Assembly (NCBI GenBank): GCA_008933995.1 | Contig: WARS01000126.1 | Location: 1 to 64,000, forward strand | Direction of reading: 5' to 3' | Source: Datnioides undecimradiatus | Lineage: Eukaryota; Chordata; Actinopteri; Lobotiformes; Datnioididae | DNA: 64,000 nt | Part shown: piece by piece, positions 1 through 11,779 of the stretch | How the letters are laid out: the number at the start of each line of letters is the position of its first letter | Numbering within the stretch: position 1 is the first letter of the stretch | The notes under the pieces: generated by a model | Database searches by the model: none | What the model was told of the DNA's origin: nothing | The model's input: the letters and a program-made list of their open reading frames with translations, nothing else | Position numbers and translations under genes: made by a program

Positions 1-415
1 TTTTTCTATGACGTGGGATAGAAAGAGAGGAACACACAGGAGAAACAAGAAGTGCATATGATGTGTGAGCTAATTATTCCTTTAGTGATAATAAAGGACT
101 ACTGTGTGCTGCTCATCATGAGTGGAGCCTTGAGTGCTGTCCAGTCCCAGTGTGCTAAGAGCCATTCAGAAAGCTGCTATGAGACACTGGAAGCAGGTCT
201 CTGTCAGGCATGTCTGTGCTCAATCACCATCCCTCCTGCCAGCAGGATGGAGGGATCATGTCAGGGTCATCAAATATCTAATTATGTTTTTGTTTCTGTT
301 ATGAAGTCATTACAACTCAAGTATAAAAAGAGTTCAAGCATTTTTCAGCTTTTTAAAAATAAAAACAAAAGTCAACACACAGAGGAATTAAGACAAAGAC
401 AGGATTGATATTAAT

Positions 416-426
416 ATATTTATTAA
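416..426 (-). terminator. Candidate poly(A) signal, minus strand
   Basis: TTTATT on the + strand reads AATAAA on the minus strand. It lies about 130 bases past the TGA at 558, so it would suit the 3' end of the minus-strand gene model. Such hexamers are common in AT-rich DNA. Confidence 0.25.
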
Positions 427-557
427 ACTCATCTACATTATAAAGAGTTAAACCCTCTCAGCAAATAAGAAGAAAAGAGTTCAAACGGATCACAAACTAA
501 CAGAGTGCTGAAATGTCTCCAGTGCTGCTGCTGCTACTATCCTGACCACTGCTACTA

Positions 558-698
558 TCAGTGCCTCTGCTGCTGATTAATGAGAGGCGACCTGATGCTG
601 AGCTCTTTCTGACAGAAGCAACGATCTTTAGGAGGGTCTGATCCTCCCTCAGCCTCACCCCTGTTGTTCGTCTCCTCATGAAATTTTCCAAAAAGTTT
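558..698 (-). CDS. Possible terminal exon of a small minus-strand gene
   Basis: Not recognised. On the minus strand an acceptor-like AG (699-700) is followed by an open frame of 46 codons ending in TGA. The frame begins KLFGKFHEE, is hydrophilic, and joins in phase 0 to the candidate exon at 1166-1249. A poly(A) signal on the same strand near 420 would end the transcript. Another frame through the same bases (stop at 497) is also open and Ser-rich, so the frame choice is uncertain. No domain is visible. The whole model could be chance; no start or splice here is confirmed. Confidence 0.2.
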   Translation of the reverse strand, partial: KLFGKFHEETNNRGEAEGGSDPPKDRCFCQKELSIRSPLINQQQRH

Positions 699-1165
699 CT
701 GATCCAATAAACAGCCTCTGATGCATTTAAGTCACAATATTTACAGTAAATCATGTTTGAGACGTGTTCAGTTGTTATACTGATATATAAACTACATGAC
801 AATAGATTTGGATGGAAGATTGCATGTAGACCCTCCTAAAGTCACTTTCCTTCTGCGTCTAATGAAGTTAGATCTTATCAAAAGCTAATAAATCATTTAC
901 CATTTAAAACTTATCACTAAGAAATACTAATCTACAGTCTGATAAGGACTGACTCGGAGGAGACAAATTTTATATATTATATATTTAATTTCAGTGAAGT
1001 GAAAAAGGCTGTACAGGCTGTCAGCCAAGCTGTGAACGACTCCAACACTGCATTAAAAGCAGAGGATGGAAGAACACCAGGCTGGGGCCTGAAGAGCCCA
1101 GGCCAGGGGAACTCCTGGACTGTTCTGGGCTGGACTGCCTGCAACGTGTCTCCTGGAGGTCTTAC

Positions 1166-1249
1166 CTCACCAGAAGTGGACAGCTGGGGTGCAGAGGTGG
1201 AGGTCTGACGGCTGGAGCTCGAGCCTGCCTCATGGTCTCTGCTGTCCTG
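1166..1249 (-). CDS. Possible middle exon of a small minus-strand gene
   Basis: Read on the minus strand, 28 codons run from an acceptor-like AAG at 1252-1250 to a strong donor, GAG|GTAAGA, with its GT at 1165-1164. The product is Ser/Thr/Gln-rich (for example SSSSRQTSTSAPQ) with no recognisable fold. Both ends are phase 0, matching the ATG-containing exon at 1499-1541. The donor quality is the best argument for a real exon; the composition is the weakest point. The function is unknown. Confidence 0.3.
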
Positions 1250-1498
1250 CTTGATAAAGGGGGGGAAGTAAAGGACAGAGTCATATTAGTTCACTTATTG
1301 TCCTTAAAGACTGCTGCTTCTTCCAGCAGCCTTCATACCTATGTTGATATTTAAGAATATGGAGCCTTCATATATTCACAGATGATACAGACAGTTACAG
1401 CTGTGGTGACTTCAAATTATTAACAGTTTGAAATTACAAATGACAGGACACACACTTTTACTGGGTGCATCTGAGAAAGTTCAAACCAAACACTTTAC

Positions 1499-1540
1499 CT
1501 CTCTGGTGCTGGTGCTGCTCTGGCTCCAGCTGGGGTCCAT
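1499..1540 (-). CDS. Possible start exon of a small minus-strand gene
   Basis: On the minus strand a pyrimidine-rich tract and GCAG acceptor (1545-1542) precede a 43-base exon that contains ATG at 1540-1538 and ends in AGAG|GTAAAG. The 14 codons (MDPSWSQSSTSTRE) end in phase 0 and fit the exon at 1166-1249. If real, an upstream non-coding exon must lie at higher coordinates, possibly near the CpG-rich region around 5000, which would make that promoter bidirectional. I do not recognise the protein. Confidence 0.3.
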
Positions 1541-1549
1541 CCTGCAATG

Positions 1550-2795
1550 GTCACGGAGGTGACGAGGAAGGCCAGCCATCTGGAATTATTAACACAGTTT
1601 AGGGACATAGTTTTCTCGATCCAACACAACTTCATTGAACTAAACACTGTATCTCTGCTTGATGTTTTGATCCCTTATGGCTGCTGGCGAGCACACTTGG
1701 TGTAACTATTGGGTCAAAGGAGCCCAAACCTCAGTGTTTGGTGCAGCTCAGCTGCTGAGACTGCCCCAAACAGACCGTCCATCACTGGGATTCATGTCAA
1801 TTCATCAGTGGTTTCAGATATCAGTCCAGTTGGATCTAAAAGAAACATGTGTCTTCTTAGCTCTGGAGATGTTTTACTGGAAACTTTAAAGGGTTGACTG
1901 CATTTCTTTAAAAATGTGCACCACTGTTTAATAAAATACTTAGGCCGTGAAACTGTGAGAATCTAAGTTGGCACCTCATTCTGTTGAGTTTCACTCTGAT
2001 ATTAAGCTCAGATAACTCTTCTTCCTGAACAAATATTCCTTTTTAACATGATCTCAAACTTGCTGACACACATCAGATGTGGGACTCAGTCGTCCATCAC
2101 AAAACCACTGGTTGATAGACAGACTCGGTGAAGAGTTCTCAGCAGAGGGAATGAGATCATGTAACTCTTGTGTGGCCTGTAGTGAGTTAATCCAGCAATG
2201 CTCACTTTTCCCTGATTGTATTTGCATGTTGAGAAAGTTACCTGAAACATCACAGCCCCAGGCTGAAGATTGGAGATTTTTCAGAATCAGTCATGATACT
2301 TTGGTCCAATGGTGATGCTTTCAATGAGTCTCTGTGTGACACGCTTTTATTGTTGTTGTGAAATCAGAACAATGCAACGAATGTATCCTCGACAATTTGT
2401 TGAGTTCCTTATGTTAAACACCATTTTAATCTTTGATGAACAGAATGAAACACATGTAAAATGCAATCACATGTACACTGTACAAAAGGTTTATGTGAAC
2501 TTCCTTCATACTTTTCAAATGATGAGATTTTGCCCCTCAAAGAAATGACATTACTCAAAAGATGAAAAAAATTGACACTCTCATAAAGTCTTGCATTGAT
2601 ATTATGATGCTAGAATCTTATTTTTAAAATCTGATTTCATCTAAATCAGTTGTGTTCTGCCATATTTATGTATTTATATATCTATGTTAACCAGTTATGT
2701 GTCTACTGACTACATTTACTCAAACAATGTATTTAAGCACAACATTTGAGCTTTGACTGACTTCACTTCCAGCGTATTCAAAACACTGACTTCCC
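1550..2795. other. Intergenic or intronic, no supported feature
   Basis: AT-rich DNA. Only short unsupported open frames occur on either strand, and no repeat is recognised. Confidence 0.4.
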
Positions 2796-2803
2796 CAAAA
2801 TGT

Positions 2804-2817
2804 CCACCAGAGGGCGC
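2804..2817 (+). promoter_or_regulatory. CTCF core motif match
   Basis: CCACCAGAGGGCGC fits every position of the vertebrate CTCF core CCASYAGRKGGCRS. It sits 2.4 kb upstream of prkcz exon 1 in + orientation. Binding is inferred from the motif only. Confidence 0.45.
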
Positions 2818-3189
2818 TTGAGACTTTGTAATTCCTCCTCTGTGTGGGGAGGGACTATAAACACGTGAAGACACTGTCATCTTGATGTCAGAGAATAGGT
2901 TTGAAAATCTACATTGTGCTGTTTGGACACTCACTGGTGCTGATACATGAGTAGCTGTATAACAGTTCTGAATATGATGCAGTTTGTCCATTAATAACAC
3001 CAAATCATTTCCGTTTGTTTCATTATTATAGGAGAGTTTTTCTGTCCTTCCACCTGTTGGTGCTTGAAAAACCACAGTTTCATCAAGACATGGTCCTGTT
3101 TGTTACTGTCCTGGCACTCTACATTGTCAAATGTGTAAAATTGCCATATTTGCAGTTACATCAGTAAACGTATTGATCATATCACCACC

Positions 3190-4285
3190 ACCAGGAATAT
3201 CACCATCCATCCGAATCAGAAACCCTGGCTGAATGGAGAGGTGTGGGCCCTTCTCAAGGCGCAGAACGCAGCTTTCAGGTCAGCAGATGAAGTCGCACTG
3301 AGAGCAGTGAGGAGGGAACTGGAGGCTGGCATCAAAAGGGCACAGGGCACAGGATGTTGAGTGTCCCCGGGCCCCTTCTCTCCCTGATGCACCAAACATC
3401 TACTACACCTGCTTTGAGGCTATCAACTCCTCCCCCAGCACCAGGCTCTCAGTCACACCAGGTGAGTAGCTTCTCAAGGTGGCAGGCCTGGACACCATCT
3501 AGGGACAAGTGTTGAAGGTCTGTGCTCAAGAGCCTACTGGGGTGTGGACTGACATCTTTAACATCTCACTCTCCCAACCTATGCTGCCAATGTGCCTGAA
3601 GACTTCAGTGGCTCTCACACCGATGGACATAAAAAGCTTTGAACTACAATCCTACAATGTCATTTGGCCTTTGATGCTTTTATCCAATGTGACGTACATG
3701 TAGAATAGGTACAACACAAGCAAAGATGTAGTAGGAAAAGCAACATGGACAAGTGCTCATGTTCGCATCAGCATGCCTGATGGGAGTCCATGTCCCTACA
3801 GGAGGAACCGGAATGTGTCTGATCCAGTCTCATCTGTCATCCATTCTGCTCTTCCTGGGATACAGTTCTACCTTAGATACTATCATCCCACACTCTAGTT
3901 AACAAACTGCAACTTGGGGGTGAATCCATCTCTTTGCAACTGGGTCCACAAACCGGCCACAGTCTGTGAAAATCCATGGGGTCTCGTCACCCTCAACATC
4001 GGCTTACCCCAGGGATGTGTCCTGAGCCCCCTTCCTTTACACACTCTTCACATATGACTGCTTGGCAAGGTACCAGAGTAATCATATTGTGAAATTTGCA
4101 GACAATGATGAGTCTGTGTATAGGCAGGAGGTGGGAAAACCTGAGACCCAGTGTAGCAAACAAGCTCTGCATCAGTGCAGTGACACCAAGGTGGCGTCAC
4201 TGCATCAGTGCAGTGACACCAAGGTGGCTGTGGACTTCAGGACCCTCATCGACCCTTCCCTCTTTATCGGTGGAGCAGCTTTAAA
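3190..4285 (+). mobile_element. Degenerate LINE ORF2 (reverse transcriptase) relic
   Basis: This is a broken non-LTR retrotransposon reverse transcriptase. Translated pieces in changing frames match the order of a jockey-superfamily (L2/CR1/Rex1-like) ORF2. They are NQKPWLNGEV..LLKAQNAAFRS near 3215-3280, a fragment reading TDIFNISLSQPMLP near 3550-3590, PQGCVLSP near 4009-4032 (motif B) and IVKFADN near 4084-4104. In the last, the second Asp of the usual FADD motif C has become Asn. Stops and frameshifts interrupt the frame throughout, so it is inactive. It carries an internal 33-bp tandem duplication (4168-4228). The family is inferred from motif wording; the exact clade is uncertain. Confidence 0.75.
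4168..4228 (+). repeat. 33-bp tandem duplication, two copies
   Basis: A 28-base block beginning TGCATCAGTGCAGTGACACC occurs at 4168 and again at 4201, a period of 33 bases. The second copy keeps the frame and repeats LHQCSDTKVA in the LINE relic. Confidence 0.9.
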
Positions 4286-4299
4286 GAAATCATGTTTAA

Positions 4300-4850
4300 G
4301 ATGTAGTTAAATATGAGTATGCTTTGTGTCAAAATGCATTCGTCTGTAATTGCAGCAGGATGTGTGTCACATGAACCTGCAGGAGGCGCTTGTTCACCGC
4401 ATTACAGTCATTGAGGCCTCAAACCTCATGTCAATGAATTACGTTCATTCTGTAAGTTTAAGTTTCCCAATTGCCAGTTAAAACAGTTTTTCAGGGCTTT
4501 TATCAAACACAAGCACATCGTTCAAAATGTATTTTCAGTCTTGTTGAACTTATTTTGACAGGGAGTGACAGGAAAGAAAGTGCTGGAATATGACATTTAA
4601 ATAGGAAAGATGAAATGTAGACTACGTGACGAAGGTCATTACGTATTCATTCGTGAGTGGACACACAACCAGAATGAAAATACAAGATAGTCCAATTTAA
4701 CATTATGCAGCATTTAGTAAATTCACCATAAACTGACTGCAGGTCACCACGTGTTGAATATAACTTCTTATATGAGTGACTCTTTGTTGGAGCAATGAAC
4801 GAGCCCCGTTAGAAACAACAGGACAGGTGAATTTGGACTCGGTAACCATA
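4300..4850. other. Prkcz upstream flank, no supported feature
   Basis: AT-rich intergenic sequence between the LINE relic and the prkcz promoter. No coding or repeat signal is seen. Confidence 0.4.
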
Positions 4851-4859
4851 GTGAGTCAA

Positions 4860-5243
4860 AGAAACTGCGTCACGTTAGCCAGTGTTTGCGCTCACGCGAT
4901 CCCCGGTCATGAGGTTTCCCTTTCAAAATAAAAGCACCTGTAGAATTGTAAACCCCATTACAGCGCGTTTCTAACAACGCGTTTTATTTTGTGACGCATA
5001 GCCGGAAGTAGTAATGTCAACCGGGCAACTTTGACAGCTCCTCCGCCAGAGAAGCCTCTAATGTCGCCCTAAAACGAGAGTAACTTCTAAGTAGCTCGAC
5101 AAGTTTTGCCTCAACGGTGTCGGACTAAACTCCAGCTCCGATCGTCTCATGTAAACTTTATCTGCCGCCGTGACCCGGTGATACAGCTCGTCTGGGCCCG
5201 TCCGGTCAACGTTGGGTTGGTCCCACCAAACTGCTCAATGCAA
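4860..5243 (+). promoter_or_regulatory. prkcz: prkcz promoter and 5' UTR region
   Basis: CpG density rises sharply over this stretch, just before exon 1. It contains an ETS-type site CCGGAAGT at 5002-5009 and a CRE-like TGACGCA at 4992-4998, with no convincing TATA box, as expected of a broad CpG promoter. If transcription starts upstream of 5061, the leader holds two tiny upstream frames: ATG to TAA at 5061-5072 and a bare ATG-TAA at 5149-5154. The transcription start cannot be fixed from sequence. Confidence 0.55.
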
Positions 5244-5314
5244 ATGCCAGCGTCAAACGGATCCATAATGGACCTGGACTGGGAGCTTGTGAAAATTAAA
5301 GCACACTACTGCGG
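5244..5314 (+). CDS. prkcz: prkcz exon 1: N-terminus and start of PB1
   Basis: First coding exon of atypical protein kinase C zeta, a diacylglycerol- and calcium-independent Ser/Thr kinase of cell polarity (with PAR6 and PAR3) and NF-kB (p62) signalling. I chose ATG 5244 because the peptide to the PB1 start (MPASNGSIMDLDWELVKIKA) has the same length as human PKC-zeta and a second Met at the same place, residue 9. An in-frame ATG at 5238 would add two residues, and 5268 would remove eight. The exon carries the first PB1 strand (VKIKAHYCG) with its basic cluster. It ends at donor GG|GTAAGT after two bases of a Gly codon; exon 2 supplies the third. Pairing with exons 2-5 identifies zeta rather than iota. 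Confidence 0.88.
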
Positions 5315-8300
5315 GTAAGTAGCCGCTCCGCTGGACACAAGAAGGCAGCTGTGTGCCTGTGACAAGAGAAGAGGGCACACCTGTGGAGTGCAGACCTCCA
5401 GATATGTGGCGGGGGTACAGATCCGCAGCCAATCTCTGGGTGGGTGGGTGGGGGTGTGGGTGTGGGGTCGTCTTGGTCTCTGTGTTCTTCAGATCCTGAC
5501 TCTTTAGACCCCAGGAGATCTTATCAAAAACATGAATGTATTATTTGATTGTAAAAGATATCAATATTCAGTCAGTCCTAACCATATATTTAGATAGACC
5601 TTTGCTATGTGGATTGATCATTGATATGACTATGCAAAGCTCCTCACATGGCTGATTTAATAAGCAAATAACTTTATTCAAGAATAGATTTTACTTTAAT
5701 ATTCTTTATTTAACTCATAGTGACATCAGTATACTAAACCAAACATTGTTTCTGCATGATGTACTGGGAAAAAAATATATCAACATGTAACATATATCAT
5801 ATATGATTCAGAAACAGCAGCCAGTTTTGAGTTTATTCAAACAAGCCCACCTGGAATATAAATGGGGATGAGGTCAGAGATACCACTGCTATGCATCGAG
5901 TTGGGTCAGGGTCACGCAGCTTCGCCTCTCCCTCCCAGGATCCCTATTCCTGTTCACCTGACCAATCTCATGCTCACCAGGACATGAATGAAAATAACGA
6001 GGTTAAAAGTGATAGTAGCAGCAGCTCCTACCCTGATAGGAACATTGAATACTTGTCGTGAAGAGGCTGTTTCATTGTTTAATGTGCTATCAGCATTTTA
6101 TAGCTGTGGGTGTAGCTGCATGCTGCAGCTCCACCTTGTTCCAAACGCTGAAAAACATGCAAGAATGCACATAAACTACTTAACTACTACTACTAACTAC
6201 TTAAAGGTGGAGTGGTGTTATTCCTGGTGCAGGATAACGGGCAGTGCTTTACATCGTCAATTCTGTGTCCTCAACGTGAAGCTAAACTGACTCTAAGGCT
6301 GTCACTCATCACTGGGCTGTGTATTCACGGGCTGTCAGGTCATCAGTCAGTGCACCTCTCTGCAGGATATTAACATGGCCAGACTGACCTCCAGAGGCAG
6401 CCCTGGGGTCCTAATGACCCCTGCTATGTCTGTATTTACTGGATTCTGAATACACTGAATACACCTAAAATATATACATCTGATTACTTCTTTCTGTGAC
6501 TTACACATTGCATGCAAACAGCTCCTTCCATGTAGTGGACAAATAATCAGTAACCAGTTAAAATCCAGGTCTGACATGCAGTTTATTCATCGTTTGGTTA
6601 GTTTGTCAGTTACTCAAGTTTTTGGCTTCAGAAGAGCAGGTTTTGTCATAGAAACTAGAGCAGAACTAGAACTAAACCAGAGCCTCACTGACATGAAGGG
6701 TCCTCCACAGAGGAGGTGAAAGATCGTGGGGCCAAGTCTCCTCAGTACAGCTGCAACCTATAATTATTCAATCAATAATATATAAAACTTGATACATAAT
6801 TGCCCATCGTGACAGCCCAGGATCCACATTACTGATGATAACATGTCAAACTGTAGATGTTTTGTGAAAGCACCCATAGTCACCTCTCTCCATTCAAGGT
6901 ATGTGGTCAAATATATGTTTGCCCAGCAAATAAACAGACATTTTGATAAAAAGTAAACTTGTCATTGGAAGACAGACTGTGTGATGGAGACATTTGTGCA
7001 TAAATGAATGCCGCTTGCGGAATACTGTCTGGATCCCTGCTGGATTAACAGTAACAGGGTCCACAGTGGACTGGGCCCGGCATGCACTGGCATCTCACGA
7101 TTAAGAGATCAGAAAAGGTTCAACAGACTAAAATATCGAAACCAGAATGAAAAGCCACCTTGTTCGATGGCTGATTAATCCAGCTAGCGTGCTGGAAGGA
7201 CCCACGTGGCTCTGAATAACTGTGTGATGAGTTGAGTTCTGCTCTTTTGCACCTACAGGAGTGGAGATATGGACAGGCGGAGAACGTACTGCGAAACGCT
7301 TTCTAAATCAGTTCGGCTGAGATGGATTTAAATTTAAATTTCTCTTTATTTTCATACGACATTATGGCGTGGACAGTGTTCAGTGAGACAACCAGAATAC
7401 TTAATTTGCACTTACACACACAATATTTATTATTTGTTTTTGCCCTTTTAATTTCTTCCTTGCTTCCAAAGACTAGCCCCAAACTATATTAAACAGTTAT
7501 TACAGATATATTGTAGCCAGCTGTTCTGCACCGTTGAACGTGAGGCTGACTCACTCCACACAGGAACACGCCCAAGGGCTGGAATAATACCTGGTGTCTG
7601 CTGTAACCACATACAGTACACAAACAATCTGTTGATGCATACACAGGAAACACAGAGCATCCTGCCGCCGCTGACATAAATATTACAGCATAGTCCTTTA
7701 GTCTCACAGCAGTAATAAGCACTGTGAGGGCCACAGTCGCAGATCAGGAGATTAGTGGATGAATATGAGCGGAGCCTACCCCACGATCATCCGTCTTTAC
7801 ACCCTTATAAACCTTAAATAGTGCTGTTTACCCTCAGACCACGTGGGGAGCAGGCTGTTTTCGGCCAAAGAGTCTAATTAATCACCTTCATTCAGTCTGA
7901 TGCATAAGCATCAGCATAAGGTTTAGTTTTCAGGAGATGGAAACACAAAGAACCAGCACACAGTGACATTAACACAGCATTTGAGCTGGAGGGTGACAGA
8001 AGTCTTTTGATTGTAAGGATCAAAGGTCAACATGTTGAAAGTTTATGCTCTTGGAGACGACCAATCCCTCATTGTGCGGAGAACTCTGCAGCAGTCTGGT
8101 CCAAGGGTCGGCCAGAGAGCTGACTGTAGTCAGAGGTTTGTCCCTGAGCATTTGGCTTCAGCATGGTTGGCAGTGAATAACCTACAGAGGATAACACATT
8201 CTTATGAGTATGCCCTGTTAAGAGCGGGACTGTCATGTCACCATATATCTTCATGTCACGTAAGCATCCTGATGGTTTAGGTTCAGGTGGTACTGCCTGA

Positions 8301-10378
8301 AAATCAACAAGTACAATAAGGAGTCTATAATAAGAATAAGTTAGGCAACTGCAATGTAAGTGAAAATGTAAAATACAATATTCAAATATATTATTATAAA
8401 TACATCCAATAACAAATAGAAACAATACAAATCAGGGCAATTAAAACAATTAAAACCAGCACAAAGGGCACACGGCGATACTGGTAAAATCTATCAATCA
8501 CATCAGAACTCAACTTATATCTACACTGATAAACAGGCAGAACCTGACTGTGTGTGTGTGTGTAAGTGTGTGTGGAATCATCCCACGTTGACTGTGTGGA
8601 GCAATGCCTGCTGGGAAGCAAGCTGCCTCTGCTCCACCTTGTCAGAGTCCAACAAACCCTTGCCATAAACACTTTGCCACACACACACAGAAACCCGTCA
8701 GACACACTCTCAGTCAGAAGCATGTTGCAGGTGGTGATATTTGTATAAAACACACATACCTGGCTGCACACTTGGCCCAGTCTCCCTGACTCAGCCACTG
8801 ATTTTTACACACGCACCAGCCACAATGTCACATTGAGCCAGCAGCAGAGCAGTGAGGCTTGATGTTGAAACTGAACATGCACACCCTTATTTAAAGGAGT
8901 CGTCAGCTGATAAGGGTGTTTGAAGGCCAGCACTGATATGAAATTCAGCCACTTGGTGCTTTCTGTTTTTCTTCAGCCTTCAGAAACAGAGGGATGGTCA
9001 ACAAAGAACGTAGAGCCTCTGACTCCAACCATTTTACATCCCACCTGTCAAGCCCACAGTATCCTATTTAGTTCAGAGTTTCTGCCTGCAAAGCCTCCTG
9101 TGTTGCCATGCAAACTTTGTCTTTATGGTGTTTATCCTACAGTTGTGATTCCTTTCATAACCAAAGCTCAGCTGAAATGTGTGTGTAGCACCGATCTACA
9201 TGTGTTTGCGTTAATATGTGGTCAGAGTCTTAGTCCTATGTCAACATTCCTTAGGCATTTATGTTTAGATGCAATTTAACATTTGAGAACACTGGATTCT
9301 TTTGTTAAATTAATAAAATAAAGGGATTTGTGGCAAAACTGTGTTTTATGGTGTGCTGGATGGTGTTGAAATGTATACATTTATAGGATTAAGTAAGAAC
9401 TGAAAAACTTCAATTCATGCAATTCCCGCCCATCAAGTGGAGCCAGATTAAATCTTTCCGGATTTTGTTGAGGTTACTGTAGCGCCACTGGCTACGACTT
9501 CATTTCTATTCATACTGTTTTTACCAACAGTTCAGCCAATACCGCTACAGTTACTATGGTATCAGTTTGTTTACCCTGTGAAGCTGCTGGTTTTTGTGAG
9601 AATCCATCTCGCCTGGCTTCGAGTTATGCCCTGTGGTCTACCCACAGTGGGTCCAACCAGTTGGCTCCCTACGAGGAATGTGGTTTAAATGTGACGGCAT
9701 GAGAAGTGACGGTTCACAAACAACAGTGGCGGGTCCTTAAGAGGTTAGCGCAGCTGCTACACTTCCTCTGACGTCTTCGTAAACCCTCCCACTACGTCAC
9801 ATGGTTTGTTGAACTTAGCCTGTGATCGATGAACTGTTGGAATGTTCGGCCAATCATCTGCCGTGTATTTTCTGAAAGCTGTTGCCAGTTTCTGGTGACA
9901 GCTTCTCATAGTCAGATGGTTCTGCGTCACAACTGGAGCACTGTGTTACCAGTTTGTGCTAACTACAGCTGAAGTCATATGGCTTTGTCCTGGTCAAGTA
10001 TAAACGCCCGTGCTCCTTCTACATCTGTTTTCCTTTGTCTTACCCCTAATGATCTTTTAATATCGTCCATTTGTCAAGTTATCCGGTGATACTGTTTAAC
10101 ACCTGCATAACCTGAGACGGACCTGAGCCAACCCAAAGAGACGTGCACAGCGAGTTACATCATGCTGTGTTAGAGTGTGTCATTACCTCTGCCACAAACC
10201 CAGCCAACCTTTCCCTTCATCCTTTACTCCATCAAATCTTTTCACACATCCAAATACCCAGTACAGCTCAACTAATAAACCAATAATAATGTAGTGAATG
10301 AATTCCTGATCTTGTGGTCGCTGGAGGATCTCTTGATCTCTGCTCCAACAAAAACCTTTTCTACATGTGTGCATTCAG
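5315..10378 (+). other. prkcz: prkcz intron 1
   Basis: A 5.06-kb intron bounded by GTAAGT and TTCAG. It holds AT-rich sequence, a GT microsatellite near 8549, and many short open frames without coding character. I see no nested gene and no firm transposon. The stretch 9420-10100 is slightly richer in CpG but shows no recognisable element. Confidence 0.7.
8549..8574 (+). repeat. (TG)n microsatellite
   Basis: Alternating TG with one AA interruption, in intron 1. Confidence 0.85.
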
Positions 10379-10500
10379 GGACATGCTGATCACAGACTTG
10401 GCAGCCACGGTAACCTTTGTGGAGCTGTGCGAGGAGGTGAGAACGATGTGCAGCGTTGCCAAGCAGCAGCCCATCACGCTCAAGTGGATCGACGACGAAG
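10379..10500 (+). CDS. prkcz: prkcz exon 2: core of PB1 domain
   Basis: This 122-base exon starts after acceptor TTCAG and ends at donor GAAG|GTGGGT. It completes Gly from exon 1 and reads DMLITDLAATVTFVELCEEV, then RTMCSVAKQQPITLKWIDDEG. The LCEEVR and LTLKW-type blocks are the central PB1 helix and strands of atypical PKCs. WIDDEG begins the acidic OPCA motif that in this family binds partners such as PAR6 and p62. It ends in phase 1. The wording is closer to PKC-zeta (TFEELCEEVR) than PKC-iota. No stop or frameshift is seen. Confidence 0.92.
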
Positions 10501-11779
10501 GTGGGTGTGCTTTACCTCAAGGTAAAATACCATACATCAGGCTGTGCGGTCTCGCTCGCCCGCTGTGTCTTTTTACCCGATTGCTAAACTCTGGCTCAAA
10601 AATGCGGCGTGGAGGCCCGTTTCCCGGGCTCCTGGCCAGTCCAAAAGTCATCGCTGCCACATCACACTGCACACTGGAATGACTTGAAGTGCTCGAATCC
10701 AGCTGTCCACACTCCACTAATTTGCATCCATGACCAACAATGTCTGTGAATACCAGCAGACACAGAAGGAGTTTCTAACCCTAGTTTTTAGTTTTTTACA
10801 AATGAGTAAATTTGTTTTGGAAATTCAGTGGCAGCTTCAGGCCTCGTCTGTGCTGATGCAGTACGGGATGCGTTCAGGCACGGTGAAGTACTGGTCACCT
10901 GTGATTTGGCAGCACTCAGAGCCCATCACACAATCACTGTAGTTACGAACATAACACAGACACTTTGGGTCAAGCAAAAGTGCCAACCATTCCGGCTGGA
11001 CTGACTAACACATAGGCTTTTAACTGAAAAACAACACATCTGAAACAGAAACACCAAGAATAAAGATAAAACGAATATGATTTATAATCCATTTAAGCCT
11101 GTGTGCAATTGTGAATTCTTTTCAGCTTTAATGGTGGACAAACAGCGATATGGGCTTAAGCCAGTGGTTCCTGGCAAGGAGTCACAAGATAAATCTGTGG
11201 GGATGTTTAATCAGATAAAGTAACAAAAAATAAAATAAACCTATTTGCTCCTTTTTATTTCTAAATTAGTGGACAAAGTCCCCTCAAGCCTTTTTGAATT
11301 ATTCCAATGAAACAATCTGAGAAAGACAAATGACTCAACAAATGATTCAAACTTTGAGAAGGGGTCAAAAGTTAACTTAAAAGGTGCTATTTTACACCTG
11401 GTGCAAAGTGGCACCGTTCAACACTGATGAAGTGCATTACTGCTAGATACTCTCGGTATACAGAGTTTTTAAACCTGGTGTCTGGTGTGACATTCCCGCC
11501 ATGGAGCACTGATGGTCAGTTAGCAATGATTGGTTCACCAGAGCTGAAGGGAGGAGCAACTGTAACTATGGAGTAGACTACAGCAGCTAGGAGTAGGAGG
11601 AGTTAATGGCTTCATAAGCACATCAGTAGTGTTCATGTAATTACTCTCACTGCCGGATAGGAGAGACAAGTCCTGTACTGTCACTTTAAGAGACTAAATA
11701 CAATCCCTTAGCGGCTAATGCCGCGCCCAGGTCATGCACCATGTAAATAACGCTGAGTTGGAACTGGCTTTGATGGAAG

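Noticed and set aside
497..802. A 101-codon minus-strand frame ending in a Ser-rich tail
   Set aside because: It does not join in phase to the better-supported donor at 1166. I preferred the frame ending at 558, but neither is certain.
2716..3075. A 119-codon minus-strand frame
   Set aside because: No domain or codon signal; it overlaps a regulatory-type motif and has no flanking splice signals that fit.
8394..8798. A 134-codon minus-strand frame with a hydrophobic C-terminus
   Set aside because: Part of it is translated microsatellite (THTYTHTHS), there are no splice signals or family likeness, and competing frames overlap it.
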